Notes: generated from the letters alone by a model not told the origin. A DNA stretch of 64,000 nt from Hyphomicrobiales bacterium (GCA_900473745.1 UCMW01000008.1:62001-126000), one strand, 5' to 3'; positions 26,677-35,588 are shown, numbered from the stretch's first letter. Numbers and translations: made by a program.

Positions 26677-27005
26677 CAGCAGAGCCTCTCGACATGCACC
26701 TGGATCCGCCCGCCACAGGACAGACCCACGCGCCAGGCGGTTTCATCAGCGACCCCAAATTCCAGCATTCTTGCCGTGCCGCTCTCGATGACATCAAGCG
26801 CCTCGGTAATGACGGCCCCCTCGACACATCCGCCGGAGACCGAGCCTTCGAAATTGCCCTCGCCGTCGATCACCAGATGGCTGCCGACCGGCCGCGGCGC
26901 CGAGCCCCAGGTTTCGATGACGGTGGCGATGGCGACGGAACGGCCCTCGGCGTGCCAGCTCTCGGCAATCACCAGAGGATCACGCAGAAAAGTGTCGGTG
27001 GTCAT
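26676..27005 (-). CDS. XdhC/CoxI N-terminal-domain protein
   Basis: A 109-residue protein corresponding to the XdhC_CoxI domain: VIETWGSAPRPVGSHLVI, GSVSGGCVEGAV and the end VGLSCGGRIQVHVE are its hallmarks, with the two Cys of GGCVEG and SCGG conserved. It is a separate polypeptide from the Rossmann half. Start ATG 27005 has AAGGAG at ideal distance and overlaps CoxE by four bases. The two halves are translated back to back and probably form one chaperone complex. Confidence 0.87.
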   Translation of the reverse strand: MTTDTFLRDPLVIAESWHAEGRSVAIATVIETWGSAPRPVGSHLVIDGEGNFEGSVSGGCVEGAVITEALDVIESGTARMLEFGVADETAWRVGLSCGGRIQVHVERLC

Positions 27006-28276
27006 GACGGGCTCCTTCCAGAACCGAGGTAACGCTTCGGATCGCAATCCCGATCCGGCGCACCGGACAAAGATTGCACCAGATCCGACAGAGCTTCCAG
27101 ATTGTGCACGGACCTGAGCTCGTCGACATGCGGCAGCATGGCGCGAACACCACGGGCTCGGGCCTCGAAGCCGGCGAAACGCAGGAGCGGGTTGAGCCAG
27201 ACGAGCCGGCGGCAGGAGCGGTGCAGACGATCGGTTTCGCGCGACAACAGTTCGACCTCGTCCCGCTCCAAACCGTCGGTGATCAGGAGCACCACGGCAC
27301 CCTGCCCCAGCACTCGCCGTCCCCAGTGCCGGTTGAAGAGCTTCAATGTCTCGCCGATGCGTGTGCCGCCCGACCAGTCGGCGACAGCGTCGGTGCATTG
27401 CGCGATCGCCTCGTCGGGATCGCGGTGACGGAGCTGGCGGGTGACATTGGTGAGCCGCGTGCCGAACAGGAAGGTATGCACCCGGCGCCGGCGTTCGGTC
27501 AGCACATGCAGGAAATGCAGGAAGATACGGGTGTACTGGCTCATCGAGCCGGAAATGTCGGCGAGGATGACGAGCGGAGGCGGCTGTTGTCGGCGCTCTC
27601 GGAATTTCGGCAACATCAGATCGCCGCCCGTGCGCAGCGACTGGCGCATGGTGGCGCGGGGATCAACGGTTCGGCCTCTCGGCGCCAATCGATAACGTCG
27701 CGTCTGGACGAGATCGAGCGGCATGGCGAGGCGCTCGATGGCCCGGCGGGCCTCCTTCAATTCGGTTGCCGTCATCTGCCCGAAGTCGAGCCGACGAAAA
27801 ACCTCCTGGCCCGATACCGTGAGCCGGGCATCGACTTCGACGTCAGGTTCATCGCGAGGCTTCGCTTCGCGGCTTCTGTCGGCAAACAACGCATCACTGA
27901 CGCGCGCGCCGCCCGCCTTGGGTTTCTGCCGCTCGCCGATCGCAGCCACTGGCGACATCAGCGCGATCATCTTGCCTACGAGATCGCGCGAACGCCAGAA
28001 GATCGAGAAAGCCTCGTCGAAGACGGGCTGGTTCTCATGGCGATTGACGAAGATGGCGGACAGCGCCGCGTGAAACTCGACCCGTGAGCCGATCCCGATC
28101 GCATCGACCGCTTCGATCGCATCGATGACGGCGCCCGGCCCGGGCTTCAGACCAGCCTTTCTCAAGACGCGCGCGAAATGCACGATATTGTCGGCGAGCC
28201 GCCCATCACCCTGTGCCGTTGGCGGCACGCCGATGCCGTCGCGTCCACTGCCCTGATGCGGCCCGAAGGTTTCCAT
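27002..28276 (-). CDS. coxE: VWA-domain protein CoxE-like
   Basis: A 424-residue protein with a VWA domain in its C-terminal half: the MIDAS motif DISGSMSQY (about 240-248), a threonine in WSGGTRIGET and the later LLITDGLERD. CoxE works with the AAA ATPase CoxD to remodel CO dehydrogenase or related Mo-enzymes in Oligotropha. Here it follows the MoxR/CoxD gene by three bases and overlaps the XdhC N-domain gene by four. The symbol denotes family; no CO dehydrogenase genes are in the window. Confidence 0.82.
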   Translation of the reverse strand: METFGPHQGSGRDGIGVPPTAQGDGRLADNIVHFARVLRKAGLKPGPGAVIDAIEAVDAIGIGSRVEFHAALSAIFVNRHENQPVFDEAFSIFWRSRDLVGKMIALMSPVAAIGERQKPKAGGARVSDALFADRSREAKPRDEPDVEVDARLTVSGQEVFRRLDFGQMTATELKEARRAIERLAMPLDLVQTRRYRLAPRGRTVDPRATMRQSLRTGGDLMLPKFRERRQQPPPLVILADISGSMSQYTRIFLHFLHVLTERRRRVHTFLFGTRLTNVTRQLRHRDPDEAIAQCTDAVADWSGGTRIGETLKLFNRHWGRRVLGQGAVVLLITDGLERDEVELLSRETDRLHRSCRRLVWLNPLLRFAGFEARARGVRAMLPHVDELRSVHNLEALSDLVQSLSGAPDRDCDPKRYLGSGRSPS

Positions 28277-28279
28277 CTC

Positions 28280-29212
28280 TCAACCAGCCTTCGCCAGCAG
28301 CTCAGCCTTGACTTCGGAGAGCAGCTTTTTGCCTTCACTCCCCTGAATACGGGCGATGTCCTCCTGATATTTCAGGAGCGTGCCCAGCGTATCCGCGATC
28401 GTCTCCGGATCGAGCGCAAGGCAATCGAGTTCGGTAAGTGCCGTCGCCCAATCGATGGTTTCGGCGATGCCGGGATTCTTGAAGAGATCGACTGTCCGCA
28501 GCTTCTGCACGTAAGTGACGACCTGGCGGGAGAGCTGCTCGTTGCAACCCTTCACCTTGCGCCTGATGATGGCGAGTTCGTCGGCAGCCGTGGGATAATC
28601 GACCCAGTGGTAGAGACAGCGGCGCTTCAAGGCGTCATGCACTTCGCGCGTCCGATTGGACGTGACGATCACGATCGGCGGCTCGGCGGCCTTGACCGTT
28701 CCGAATTCGGGGATAGTCACCTGAAAATCCGAGAGTACTTCGAGCAGGAATGCCTCGAAGGCCTCGTCCGTGCGATCGAGTTCGTCAATCAGGAACACCG
28801 GCGCCCGGCCGGGCTGCCCCTCAAGCGCCTGCAGGACAGGCCGTCGGATGAGATAACGTTCGGAAAAGATATCGCTTTCGAGCCGCAAGCGGTCCGAGAC
28901 GCCCGAGGCTTCGGCCATGCGGATTTCGAGCATCTGGGCCGGATAGTTCCATTCGTAGACGGCTGAGGCGACGTCGAGCCCTTCATAGCACTGCAACCGG
29001 ATGAGCGGCCTGTCGAGCGCCGTTGCCAGCACCTTGGCGACTTCGGTCTTGCCGACGCCGGCCTCCCCTTCGAGGAAGAGCGGGCGCTTCATCCTGAGCG
29101 CCAGGAACAGCACGGTCGCGAGCGGCTTGCCGGCCAGATAGTCCTCCGCCGATAGAAGATCGATGATGCCATCGATCGTCTCCGGCAGGACCTTTCCCGA
29201 GGTTTCTGCCAT
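28280..29212 (-). CDS. coxD: MoxR-family AAA+ ATPase, CoxD-like
   Basis: A 310-residue MoxR AAA+ ATPase: Walker A GEAGVGKTE (about 48-56), Walker B VFLIDELDR, sensor IVTSNRTREVHDALKRRC. MoxR ATPases pair with VWA proteins (CoxE downstream) to activate metalloenzymes. The start is ATG 29212 because the preceding in-frame ATGGGAGGAGAC supplies the ribosome site for it; the ATG at 29224 would put the SD inside the gene. It lies 26 bases after the flavin reductase gene. Confidence 0.85.
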   Translation of the reverse strand: MAETSGKVLPETIDGIIDLLSAEDYLAGKPLATVLFLALRMKRPLFLEGEAGVGKTEVAKVLATALDRPLIRLQCYEGLDVASAVYEWNYPAQMLEIRMAEASGVSDRLRLESDIFSERYLIRRPVLQALEGQPGRAPVFLIDELDRTDEAFEAFLLEVLSDFQVTIPEFGTVKAAEPPIVIVTSNRTREVHDALKRRCLYHWVDYPTAADELAIIRRKVKGCNEQLSRQVVTYVQKLRTVDLFKNPGIAETIDWATALTELDCLALDPETIADTLGTLLKYQEDIARIQGSEGKKLLSEVKAELLAKAG

Positions 29213-29238
29213 GTCTCCTCCCATGTTTGAGCGGAAGC

Positions 29239-29724
29239 TTATAGCGTGCGGTAGCCCCGGTCCAGATAGATGAGTGACGGCTCACGCGCGCCGAAATGCA
29301 CGGCCTTCACTTCGCCGAAGAGCACCGTATGCGTGTTGGTCACCTTACGGTCGGTCACCACGCAGTCGAAAGCGACGATCGCATCGGCGAGCACCGGAGA
29401 GCCGGTCGCAAGCACCTGCCATTCGGCAAGTGCGAACCGTTCTTCGGAGGAAAGCTTGCCGAATCCGGCAAAGGCATTGGCGAGATCCTGATGGTGCGCG
29501 CCGAGCGAATTCAGCGCGAAATGACCGCTCTCGAACAGGACCTCGTTGCTTAGATTGCTATTGTTGAGGCAGGCCAGCACGGTCGGTGGATTGTCGGAGA
29601 CCGAACAGGCGGCGGTAATCGTCACGCCGCGCCTGACACCCTGATGCTCCGTCGTCACGATCTGCACATGTCCTGCATATCGGCTCATGGCGTCGCGATA
29701 GACGATCGGATCCAGACCTTGCAT
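29239..29724 (-). CDS. Flavin reductase-like FMN-binding protein
   Basis: About 161 residues with the flavin-reductase domain (HpaC/NTA-reductase type): RYAGHVQIVTTEHQGVRRGVTITAACSVSDNPPTVLACLN, FALNSLGAHHQDLANAFAG, and the C-terminal HTVLFGEVKAVHFG. These enzymes use NAD(P)H to supply FMNH2 to two-component monooxygenases; no monooxygenase partner is nearby. ATG 29724 or a TTG two codons upstream (GGGGAG eight bases before it) may be the start. Probably first gene of the Mo-maturation transcript. Nothing else is seen in the 165-base gap to 29890. Confidence 0.8.
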   Translation of the reverse strand: MQGLDPIVYRDAMSRYAGHVQIVTTEHQGVRRGVTITAACSVSDNPPTVLACLNNSNLSNEVLFESGHFALNSLGAHHQDLANAFAGFGKLSSEERFALAEWQVLATGSPVLADAIVAFDCVVTDRKVTNTHTVLFGEVKAVHFGAREPSLIYLDRGYRTL

Positions 29725-29889
29725 GCTCAAATTCACGTCTCCCCTTGGCGGCGTATCCCCGTCAAAAATGCAATATGGGCCGCAGGCCTTACCTTTTCCA
29801 CAACACCGGAACAATTTCCTTCCGACCACCCCGACCTGTCCGGAAAGCTAGCATTTCCAATCGGCTGCGCTTTCGACTAGGATCATGTC

Positions 29890-30984
29890 ATGATGAAGAA
29901 CCCCATGCTGAAATGTATTCTGGCGACCTCGCTGTTCGTGGCCCTCGGCCTCGGGACGACCTCGGCCGCCGAGTTGAAGCTTGCAGTCGTCGCACCGAAG
30001 AGCGGTCCGTTTGCAGTGCTTGGCGCGCAGGTCATGCAGGGCGCCTCTCTGGCAGCCGCAAAGCTCTCGATTGCCCTCGTCGAAATCGACGAGACCTGTG
30101 ATGAAGGCAGCGGCAAAGCAATCGCCGAGGCGATTGCGGCAGCGGATGCGAAAGCGGCAATCGGATTTCTCTGCAGTGAAAGCCTGAAGGACGCACTGCC
30201 CGCCCTGAAGCAAGCCGACGTGCCGGCTTTCACTCTCTCCGTGCGCTGGAAAGGCATCATGGAGGATGCGAACAAGGAAGGCTGGCCGCTGTTTCGCCTG
30301 GCGCCGAATGCCGACCAGGAAGCTGGCAAGCTTTCAGACCTAATTCTGCGCGACTGGGCAGGGTTCGCCGTCGCTCTCCTCGAAGACGGCACCATCCGCG
30401 GCCGGGAATTGACCGAAGCAATCCGGATAAGCCTGAAGGAACGTGGTCTGAAACCCGCCTTCATCGACACCTTCCGCCCCGGCCAGGAACAGCAGTTGAC
30501 GCTGGTCAGACGTGTCAGGAACGCGGGCGTCACCCACGCCTTCATCGGCGGCGACAGGAATGACGTAGCCATTATCGCCCGCGATGCCAAGGCGGAAGGC
30601 CTCAGCCTGACGCTGCTCGGCGGTGAGGCGATGCGCGCGCCGGACGAACCTGTCCCGCTGGAAGATGGCGTACTGGCCGTCGGCCTGATCGAGACACCGC
30701 AGGGAGCCGAGGCAGCTTCACTGACTGGCGAACTCGAGCGGAGCAAGATCGAACCGGAAGGTTATGTCGTTCCCGCCCATGCCGCCGTGACCATCCTTGC
30801 GGATGCCTGGGGCATTTCGTCGGCCATGGGTACACCGGTCGCGGATGCGCTCATCGGCACGACCTTCGAGACGGCGCTGGGTCCGGTCACCTTCGGCGAG
30901 GAGCACGAACTGACCGAGAACCCTTATCGCCTGCTGCAATGGCAGGGCGAAAGCTTCGTGCCGGTGCCGGAGAAGACGCAGTAA
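29890..30984 (+). CDS. Periplasmic solute-binding protein, type 1 fold (orphan)
   Basis: A 364-residue exported protein: signal peptide at 1-27 (hydrophobic CILATSLFVALGLG, cut after SAA), then a Leu/Ile/Val-type periplasmic-binding fold (LKLAVVAPKSGPFAVLGAQVMQGASLAA; IGFLCSESLKDALPAL; HAFIGGDRND). No ABC permease or ATPase accompanies it, so it could be a sensor domain partner or use transport genes elsewhere. Related orphan proteins occur near PQQ-dependent or methylotrophy genes; I see no such genes here. Ligand unknown. Convergent with the SDR gene. Confidence 0.72.
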   Translation: MMKNPMLKCILATSLFVALGLGTTSAAELKLAVVAPKSGPFAVLGAQVMQGASLAAAKLSIALVEIDETCDEGSGKAIAEAIAAADAKAAIGFLCSESLKDALPALKQADVPAFTLSVRWKGIMEDANKEGWPLFRLAPNADQEAGKLSDLILRDWAGFAVALLEDGTIRGRELTEAIRISLKERGLKPAFIDTFRPGQEQQLTLVRRVRNAGVTHAFIGGDRNDVAIIARDAKAEGLSLTLLGGEAMRAPDEPVPLEDGVLAVGLIETPQGAEAASLTGELERSKIEPEGYVVPAHAAVTILADAWGISSAMGTPVADALIGTTFETALGPVTFGEEHELTENPYRLLQWQGESFVPVPEKTQ

Positions 30985-30990
30985 CGATCT

Positions 30991-31755
30991 TCAGTCGCGA
31001 TAGGGCCAAAAGGCCTGGCTGAACACCCCGCCATCGACCCAGATGGTCTGGCCGGTGACGAAGGCGGATTGCGGTCCAGCGAGAAAGAGGATCGGCCCCG
31101 CGATATCCTCCGGCGTACCGACACGACGAAGCGGTGTGACGTCTCCCCAGGTCTTGGCATAATCGGGCGCCTCGGCCTGTGTACGCGCCGTCTCGATCGC
31201 CCCCGGCGCCACGCAATTGACGCGGATCTGATGCGGCCCAAGCTCGACGGCAGACACCTTGGTCAACTGCTCGATGCCCCCCTTGGAGGCGGTGTAATCC
31301 ACGAGCTTCGGGAAGGCATGTTTGTTGCAGCCGGAGCCGAGATTGATGATCGACCCACCTTTACCGGCAGTGACCATGCGTCGGGCGACACGCTGGGTGT
31401 TGAGGAACGTGCCCTTGAGATTGGTGCTGATCACGGCATCCCACCGCTCTTCGGAAAGCTCAAGCATCGAGGCCCAGGTCTGGATGCCGGCATTGTTGAC
31501 CAGCACATCGGGTGTCTGGCCCGCCCAGGCAATCACCTCATCGAGAAAGGCCTCGATCGCTGAACTATTGGCCACCTCGCATTCTCGGCCCACGGCTCGT
31601 CCGCCAAGTGCCGCAGCCTCCGCCTCGACTTCGGCAGCAGCATCACTCTGGCCAAGATGGGTAAAGGCGACGTCATAACCCTCGCGCACGAAAGCCGAGA
31701 CCAGATGCCGACCGATGCCGGAGCTGCCGCCGGTGATGATTGCGAACTTGGCCAT
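30991..31755 (-). CDS. Short-chain dehydrogenase/reductase
   Basis: A 254-residue classical SDR: TGGSSGIG (8-15) for the nucleotide, NNAG (87-90), catalytic Ser141, Tyr154 and Lys158 (YTASK), and PGAIET after the active site. It resembles glucose/sugar dehydrogenases and 3-oxoacyl reductases; substrate cannot be told. SD GGAGGACGAC precedes the ATG. It is divergent from rpe across 212 bases, in which I see no further gene. Confidence 0.85.
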   Translation of the reverse strand: MAKFAIITGGSSGIGRHLVSAFVREGYDVAFTHLGQSDAAAEVEAEAAALGGRAVGRECEVANSSAIEAFLDEVIAWAGQTPDVLVNNAGIQTWASMLELSEERWDAVISTNLKGTFLNTQRVARRMVTAGKGGSIINLGSGCNKHAFPKLVDYTASKGGIEQLTKVSAVELGPHQIRVNCVAPGAIETARTQAEAPDYAKTWGDVTPLRRVGTPEDIAGPILFLAGPQSAFVTGQTIWVDGGVFSQAFWPYRD

Positions 31756-31967
31756 GTCGTCCTCCCAGACTGCTTTGATGTGTCCGAGGGATGAAGGGCC
31801 CGGCGGCGCTCGTCAAGGTCAGGCATCGCGATGAGCCGTTCTCATCCCAAGGCATGGTTGCCGCCCGGGAGCGCCGGTGCTATGCGGACGCCGAGCCATC
31901 GCCCCGTCTGCCAAGGCAAGCAACACCTGGACGGCGCGCAATCGTCCTGCCTGTCGAGGATAACAAG

Positions 31968-32645
31968 ATGACCCGCCCTCTCCTGATCTCGCCCTCCATT
32001 CTCGCAGCCGACTTCTCCCGCCTCGGCGAAGAAGTCCGCGATGTCGTCGAAGCCGGCGCCGAATGGGTGCATCTCGACGTCATGGACGGCCATTTCGTGC
32101 CGAACATCTCCTTCGGGCCTGCGATCATCAAGTCCCTGCGCCCTTACACGAAGGCGGTCTTCGACTGCCATCTGATGATTGCGCCTGCCGATCCTTATCT
32201 GGCGGCCTTTGCGGATTCCGGCTGTGACATCATCACCGTCCATGCAGAGGCCGGCCCGCATCTGCACCGTTCGCTGCAGACCATCCGGGCACTCGGCAAG
32301 AAGGCTGGCGTCTCGCTCAATCCGGCGACCCCGCTGTCCGCCATCGAACACATCATGGATGATCTCGACCTGATCCTGATCATGAGCGTCAACCCGGGCT
32401 TCGGCGGCCAGAAGTACATTCCCGCCATGACCGACAAGATCACCAAGGCCCATGCCCTGATCGGCAACCGCCCGATCGATCTTGAAGTCGACGGCGGTGT
32501 GACGGCTGATAATGCCGCAGAGATCGCCAGGGCCGGTGCCAATGCCCTCGTTGCGGGTTCCGCGATCTTCAAGGGCAAGGGCGTTGACGACTACCGCAAG
32601 ACGGTCGACACTCTGCGCGAGGCAGCCGAGGGAGGTCGCGGTTGA
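31968..32645 (+). CDS. rpe: Ribulose-phosphate 3-epimerase
   Basis: A 225-residue TIM-barrel epimerase interconverting ribulose-5-phosphate and xylulose-5-phosphate in the pentose phosphate pathway. Metal and catalytic residues His35, Asp37 (HLDVMDGHF), His68 (DCHLM) and Asp175 (EVDGGV) are present, with the phosphate loop VNPGFGGQ. ATG 31968 has GAGGAT at SD distance; the longer frame upstream lacks conservation. Its stop overlaps the TTG start of the next gene in TTGA. Confidence 0.95.
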   Translation: MTRPLLISPSILAADFSRLGEEVRDVVEAGAEWVHLDVMDGHFVPNISFGPAIIKSLRPYTKAVFDCHLMIAPADPYLAAFADSGCDIITVHAEAGPHLHRSLQTIRALGKKAGVSLNPATPLSAIEHIMDDLDLILIMSVNPGFGGQKYIPAMTDKITKAHALIGNRPIDLEVDGGVTADNAAEIARAGANALVAGSAIFKGKGVDDYRKTVDTLREAAEGGRG

Positions 32646-33364
32646 GGATCACGCTTTCCGCCATTGCACTTGTGCTCCTTTCGGCCTCTGCCGCGAACGC
32701 AGGTGACGTGGCGGAGATGCGACCGATCGGCTTCTCCCCGGACGGCAGGTATTTCGCTTTCGAGCAATTCGGAGAACAGGACGGCTCTGGTTTTCCTTAC
32801 GCGGAAATCCAGCTGATCGACACCGAGACCGACGAATATGTTCCGGGCACGCCGATCTCGGTCCTGATCCGCCGGGAGGAGGCCTCGATCGGCGAGGCGC
32901 GGCGAGAAAGCCTCGCCCAGGCCAAGGATCTGCTGAATGCACGGAAGATCGGTGACGATCCTGGTCATCTCGTCGCATTGACGCCGGTCGGCGAGCTCTC
33001 CGAGGAGCCGACCCAAGAATTGCGCTACCAGGCGACGCCGAGCCTGTACGTCTCGGAGGGCATCCACCGGCTGTCTCTGGAAGAGTTCGACGCTAAGGGC
33101 GAGGAACTCTGCCGGAGCATGGACGTAGAGGTCCAAGGATTTGCCCTTTCCATCGCCGCGGACGCAAAACCCGATGAGCGCCGTGAGATCTATCGCGACG
33201 CCAAGGTTCCGAAGAGCCGCAACTGCCCGAGCGCTTACGCAATCGGCGGCGTCGTCACGCCAGGCTACGGCTCGTCTGCGCCGCATATGGTCATGATCCA
33301 GGTCCTCTCGCTCGGCTTCGAGGGCAACAATCTGCGCTGGCTGGCCGTCCCGGTGAAACCTTGA
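32642..33364 (+). CDS. Exported DUF2259-type protein of unknown function
   Basis: A 240-residue protein starting with TTG inside the rpe stop (TTGA). A clear signal peptide covers residues 1-20 (cut after ANA). The mature part has IGFSPDGRYFAFEQFGEQDGSG, a WD/TolB-like first strand, and two Cys (in EELCRSMD and RNCPSA) that could form a disulfide. This matches predicted secreted proteins (DUF2259) found next to rpe and purB in Rhizobiaceae. Function unknown. Its own stop again overlaps the next TTG start. Confidence 0.7.
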   Translation: MRITLSAIALVLLSASAANAGDVAEMRPIGFSPDGRYFAFEQFGEQDGSGFPYAEIQLIDTETDEYVPGTPISVLIRREEASIGEARRESLAQAKDLLNARKIGDDPGHLVALTPVGELSEEPTQELRYQATPSLYVSEGIHRLSLEEFDAKGEELCRSMDVEVQGFALSIAADAKPDERREIYRDAKVPKSRNCPSAYAIGGVVTPGYGSSAPHMVMIQVLSLGFEGNNLRWLAVPVKP

Positions 33365-33843
33365 CGGAGCGAACCTGGTTTCCGGCGGCACCACTCTGGA
33401 TTTTCGGCGCCCTCGGCTGGAGCCTCGCCATCTCAGTCAGTTTTCTCCTCTCCACCCATGTCTTCGGTCGGGCGACCGGCAGCCATGATCTGATGTTGAC
33501 GGCCATCTATGCCGGCGGTGGCCTGGTCGGCTGGCTGGTCGCGCTGCCGTTGATCCACGTCTTCACCCAGGGTCGAGAGCCACAGACGATCCTTGCCGGA
33601 TGGGTCTTGTTCCTCGGCATCGTCACGATCGGCGCGACGGCCGGCCTCTATGCGCTGCAGTACCGCTATTTCTACGCCCACTGGCATGCGCCCTTCCCGT
33701 CCCGGATCTGGGTCTACCAGCTGATCTACACGACGGCCGTCGCCCTCTACCAGTTCGCCGTCCTCGGTGTACGGCACCTTCTGCCCGCCGGATTGGCCAT
33801 GCTTCTTGCTGTCGGCATGGTGATGGCCCGCCGCAGCCGTTGA
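33361..33843 (+). CDS. Four-helix inner-membrane protein of unknown function
   Basis: A 160-residue hydrophobic protein with about four membrane segments (roughly 12-32, 45-66, 78-99 and 118-155). It starts at a TTG that overlaps the preceding stop in TTGA, so its translation should depend on that gene. No family recognised. It ends 61 bases before purB and is probably cotranscribed from the rpe promoter. Confidence 0.6.
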   Translation: MTERTWFPAAPLWIFGALGWSLAISVSFLLSTHVFGRATGSHDLMLTAIYAGGGLVGWLVALPLIHVFTQGREPQTILAGWVLFLGIVTIGATAGLYALQYRYFYAHWHAPFPSRIWVYQLIYTTAVALYQFAVLGVRHLLPAGLAMLLAVGMVMARRSR

Positions 33844-33904
33844 GCTTGGCGCCCCACTTTGCTAAGGGGGGCCAGCATTTCAAGTCCAACGAAAGACGAG
33901 CCCG

Positions 33905-35206
33905 ATGATCCCGCGTTACTCCCGGCCGGAAATGGTCGCCATCTGGTCCCCCGAAACCAAGTTCCGCATCTGGTTCGAGATCGAGGCCCATGCCTGCGAC
34001 GCGCTCGCCGATCTCGGTGTGATCCCGAAGGAATCCGCCCGCACCATCTGGGAAAAGGGTGGCCCGGCCGAATTCGACGTTGCCCGCATCGACGAGATCG
34101 AAGCGGTCACCAAGCATGACGTCATCGCCTTCCTGACGCATCTCGCTGAATTCATCGGCCCGGATAGCCGCTTCGTCCACCAGGGCATGACCTCCTCGGA
34201 CGTGCTCGACACGACGCTCAACATCCAGCTGGTGCGCGCCGCCGACATCCTGATCGCCGACATGGACCGCGTACTGGCAGCGCTCAAGGCCCGCGCCTTC
34301 GAGCATAAGGACACGGTCCGTATCGGTCGCAGCCACGGCATCCATGCCGAGCCGACGACTATGGGCCTGACCTTCGCGCGCTTCTATGCCGAAATGGCCC
34401 GCAACCGCGACCGCCTGGTCAACGCCCGTGCGGAAGTCGCAACCGGCGCGATCTCGGGCGCCGTCGGCACCTTTGCCAATATCGACCCGCGCGTCGAAGA
34501 ACATGTCTGCGAAAAGCTCGGCCTCGTGCCGGAGCCGATCTCGACCCAGGTCATCCCGCGTGACCGCCATGCGATGTTCTTCGCCACGCTCGGCGTCATC
34601 GCCTCTTCGATCGAAAACGTCGCGATCGAGATCCGACACATGCAGCGCACCGAAGTGCTGGAAGCCGAAGAATTTTTCTCGCCGGGCCAGAAGGGCTCGT
34701 CGGCCATGCCGCACAAGCGCAACCCTGTTCTGACCGAGAACCTGACCGGGCTTGCCCGTCTCGTGCGCATGTCGGTCGTTCCGGCCATGGAAAACGTGGC
34801 CCTCTGGCACGAGCGTGACATCAGCCATTCGAGCGTCGAGCGGGCAATTGGCCCGGACACCACGATCACCCTCGATTTTGCCCTTAACCGTCTGGCCGGC
34901 GTCATCGAAAAGCTAGTGATCTACCCCGAGAACATGTTGAAAAACATGAACAAATTCAAGGGCCTGGTGATGAGCCAGCGCGTGCTTCTGGCCCTGACCC
35001 AGGCCGGCGTGTCGCGTGAGGACAGCTACCGCCTCGTCCAGCGCAATGCGATGAAGGTCTGGGAAAAGGGTGCGGACTTTCTGGAAGAACTGCTCGGCGA
35101 CAACGAAGTACGCCAAGCCCTGTCGGAGGAAGATATCCGCGAGAAATTCGACCTCGGCTATCACACCAAGCACGTCGATACGATCTTCGCTCGCGTCTTC
35201 GGGTAA
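33905..35206 (+). CDS. purB: Adenylosuccinate lyase
   Basis: A 433-residue member of the fumarase/aspartase superfamily. The signature GSSAMPHKRN is at 264-273; catalytic-region histidines are in TKHDVIAFL (His71) and SHGIHAEP (His144/147); TSSDVLDT is at 97-103. It cleaves SAICAR to AICAR and adenylosuccinate to AMP. The other pur genes of this window lie 5-12 kb away. A GC-rich hairpin at 35237-35259 follows the stop. Confidence 0.95.
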   Translation: MIPRYSRPEMVAIWSPETKFRIWFEIEAHACDALADLGVIPKESARTIWEKGGPAEFDVARIDEIEAVTKHDVIAFLTHLAEFIGPDSRFVHQGMTSSDVLDTTLNIQLVRAADILIADMDRVLAALKARAFEHKDTVRIGRSHGIHAEPTTMGLTFARFYAEMARNRDRLVNARAEVATGAISGAVGTFANIDPRVEEHVCEKLGLVPEPISTQVIPRDRHAMFFATLGVIASSIENVAIEIRHMQRTEVLEAEEFFSPGQKGSSAMPHKRNPVLTENLTGLARLVRMSVVPAMENVALWHERDISHSSVERAIGPDTTITLDFALNRLAGVIEKLVIYPENMLKNMNKFKGLVMSQRVLLALTQAGVSREDSYRLVQRNAMKVWEKGADFLEELLGDNEVRQALSEEDIREKFDLGYHTKHVDTIFARVFG

Positions 35207-35236
35207 AGACGGACAGAAATCGATGGAACAAGAGAA

Positions 35237-35259
35237 GGGGCGCGGACACACCGCGCCCC
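35237..35259 (+). terminator. Hairpin terminator after purB
   Basis: GGGGCGCGG (35237-35245) and CCGCGCCCC (35251-35259) form a perfect 9-base GC stem with a five-base loop, followed by the T-containing TTCCGTTTG. It lies 30 bases after the purB stop and just before the next gene's SD, so it is likely a partial intrinsic terminator. Confidence 0.6.
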
Positions 35260-35283
35260 TTCCGTTTGCGAAGGAGTAATCCG

Positions 35284-35574
35284 ATGAAACGCCTGCCGTT
35301 CCTCGCAACGCTCGCCGTATATCTGCTGGCCCTCCTGGGTATCACGCTCCTCGGCGGCAGCAAGTATGACTGGATGCCGGACGTCGACCCCACCGTCTCG
35401 GTCAAAGCCGTCGAGACCAGCGGCAATCGAGATCTCGTCGCAAGCTTGCTGCTCGCGACCGCACTCTGCGCAGCGGCCATTCTGGCAAGATTGCTTGAAT
35501 CGAGGCGCGCGCGCGTCGCGGCTCTCATTCTCGTTTCTCTGGCAGTCGTGCTTTACCTCATCAGCCGGACGTAA
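35284..35574 (+). CDS. Small membrane protein of unknown function
   Basis: A 96-residue protein with three hydrophobic segments (about 4-24, 53-71 and 77-94) separated by an acidic loop (DWMPDVDP). ATG 35284 is fixed by AAGGAG eight bases upstream; an ATG-like start six codons earlier has no SD. It converges on the DUF2189 gene. No family recognised. Confidence 0.6.
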   Translation: MKRLPFLATLAVYLLALLGITLLGGSKYDWMPDVDPTVSVKAVETSGNRDLVASLLLATALCAAAILARLLESRRARVAALILVSLAVVLYLISRT

Positions 35575-35588
35575 ACCGTCGGCGCCAC

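Noticed and set aside
33844-33904. Hairpin before purB (GGCGCCCC / GGGGGGCC)
   Set aside because: Stem has an internal mismatch and a long loop with no U-run; not convincing.
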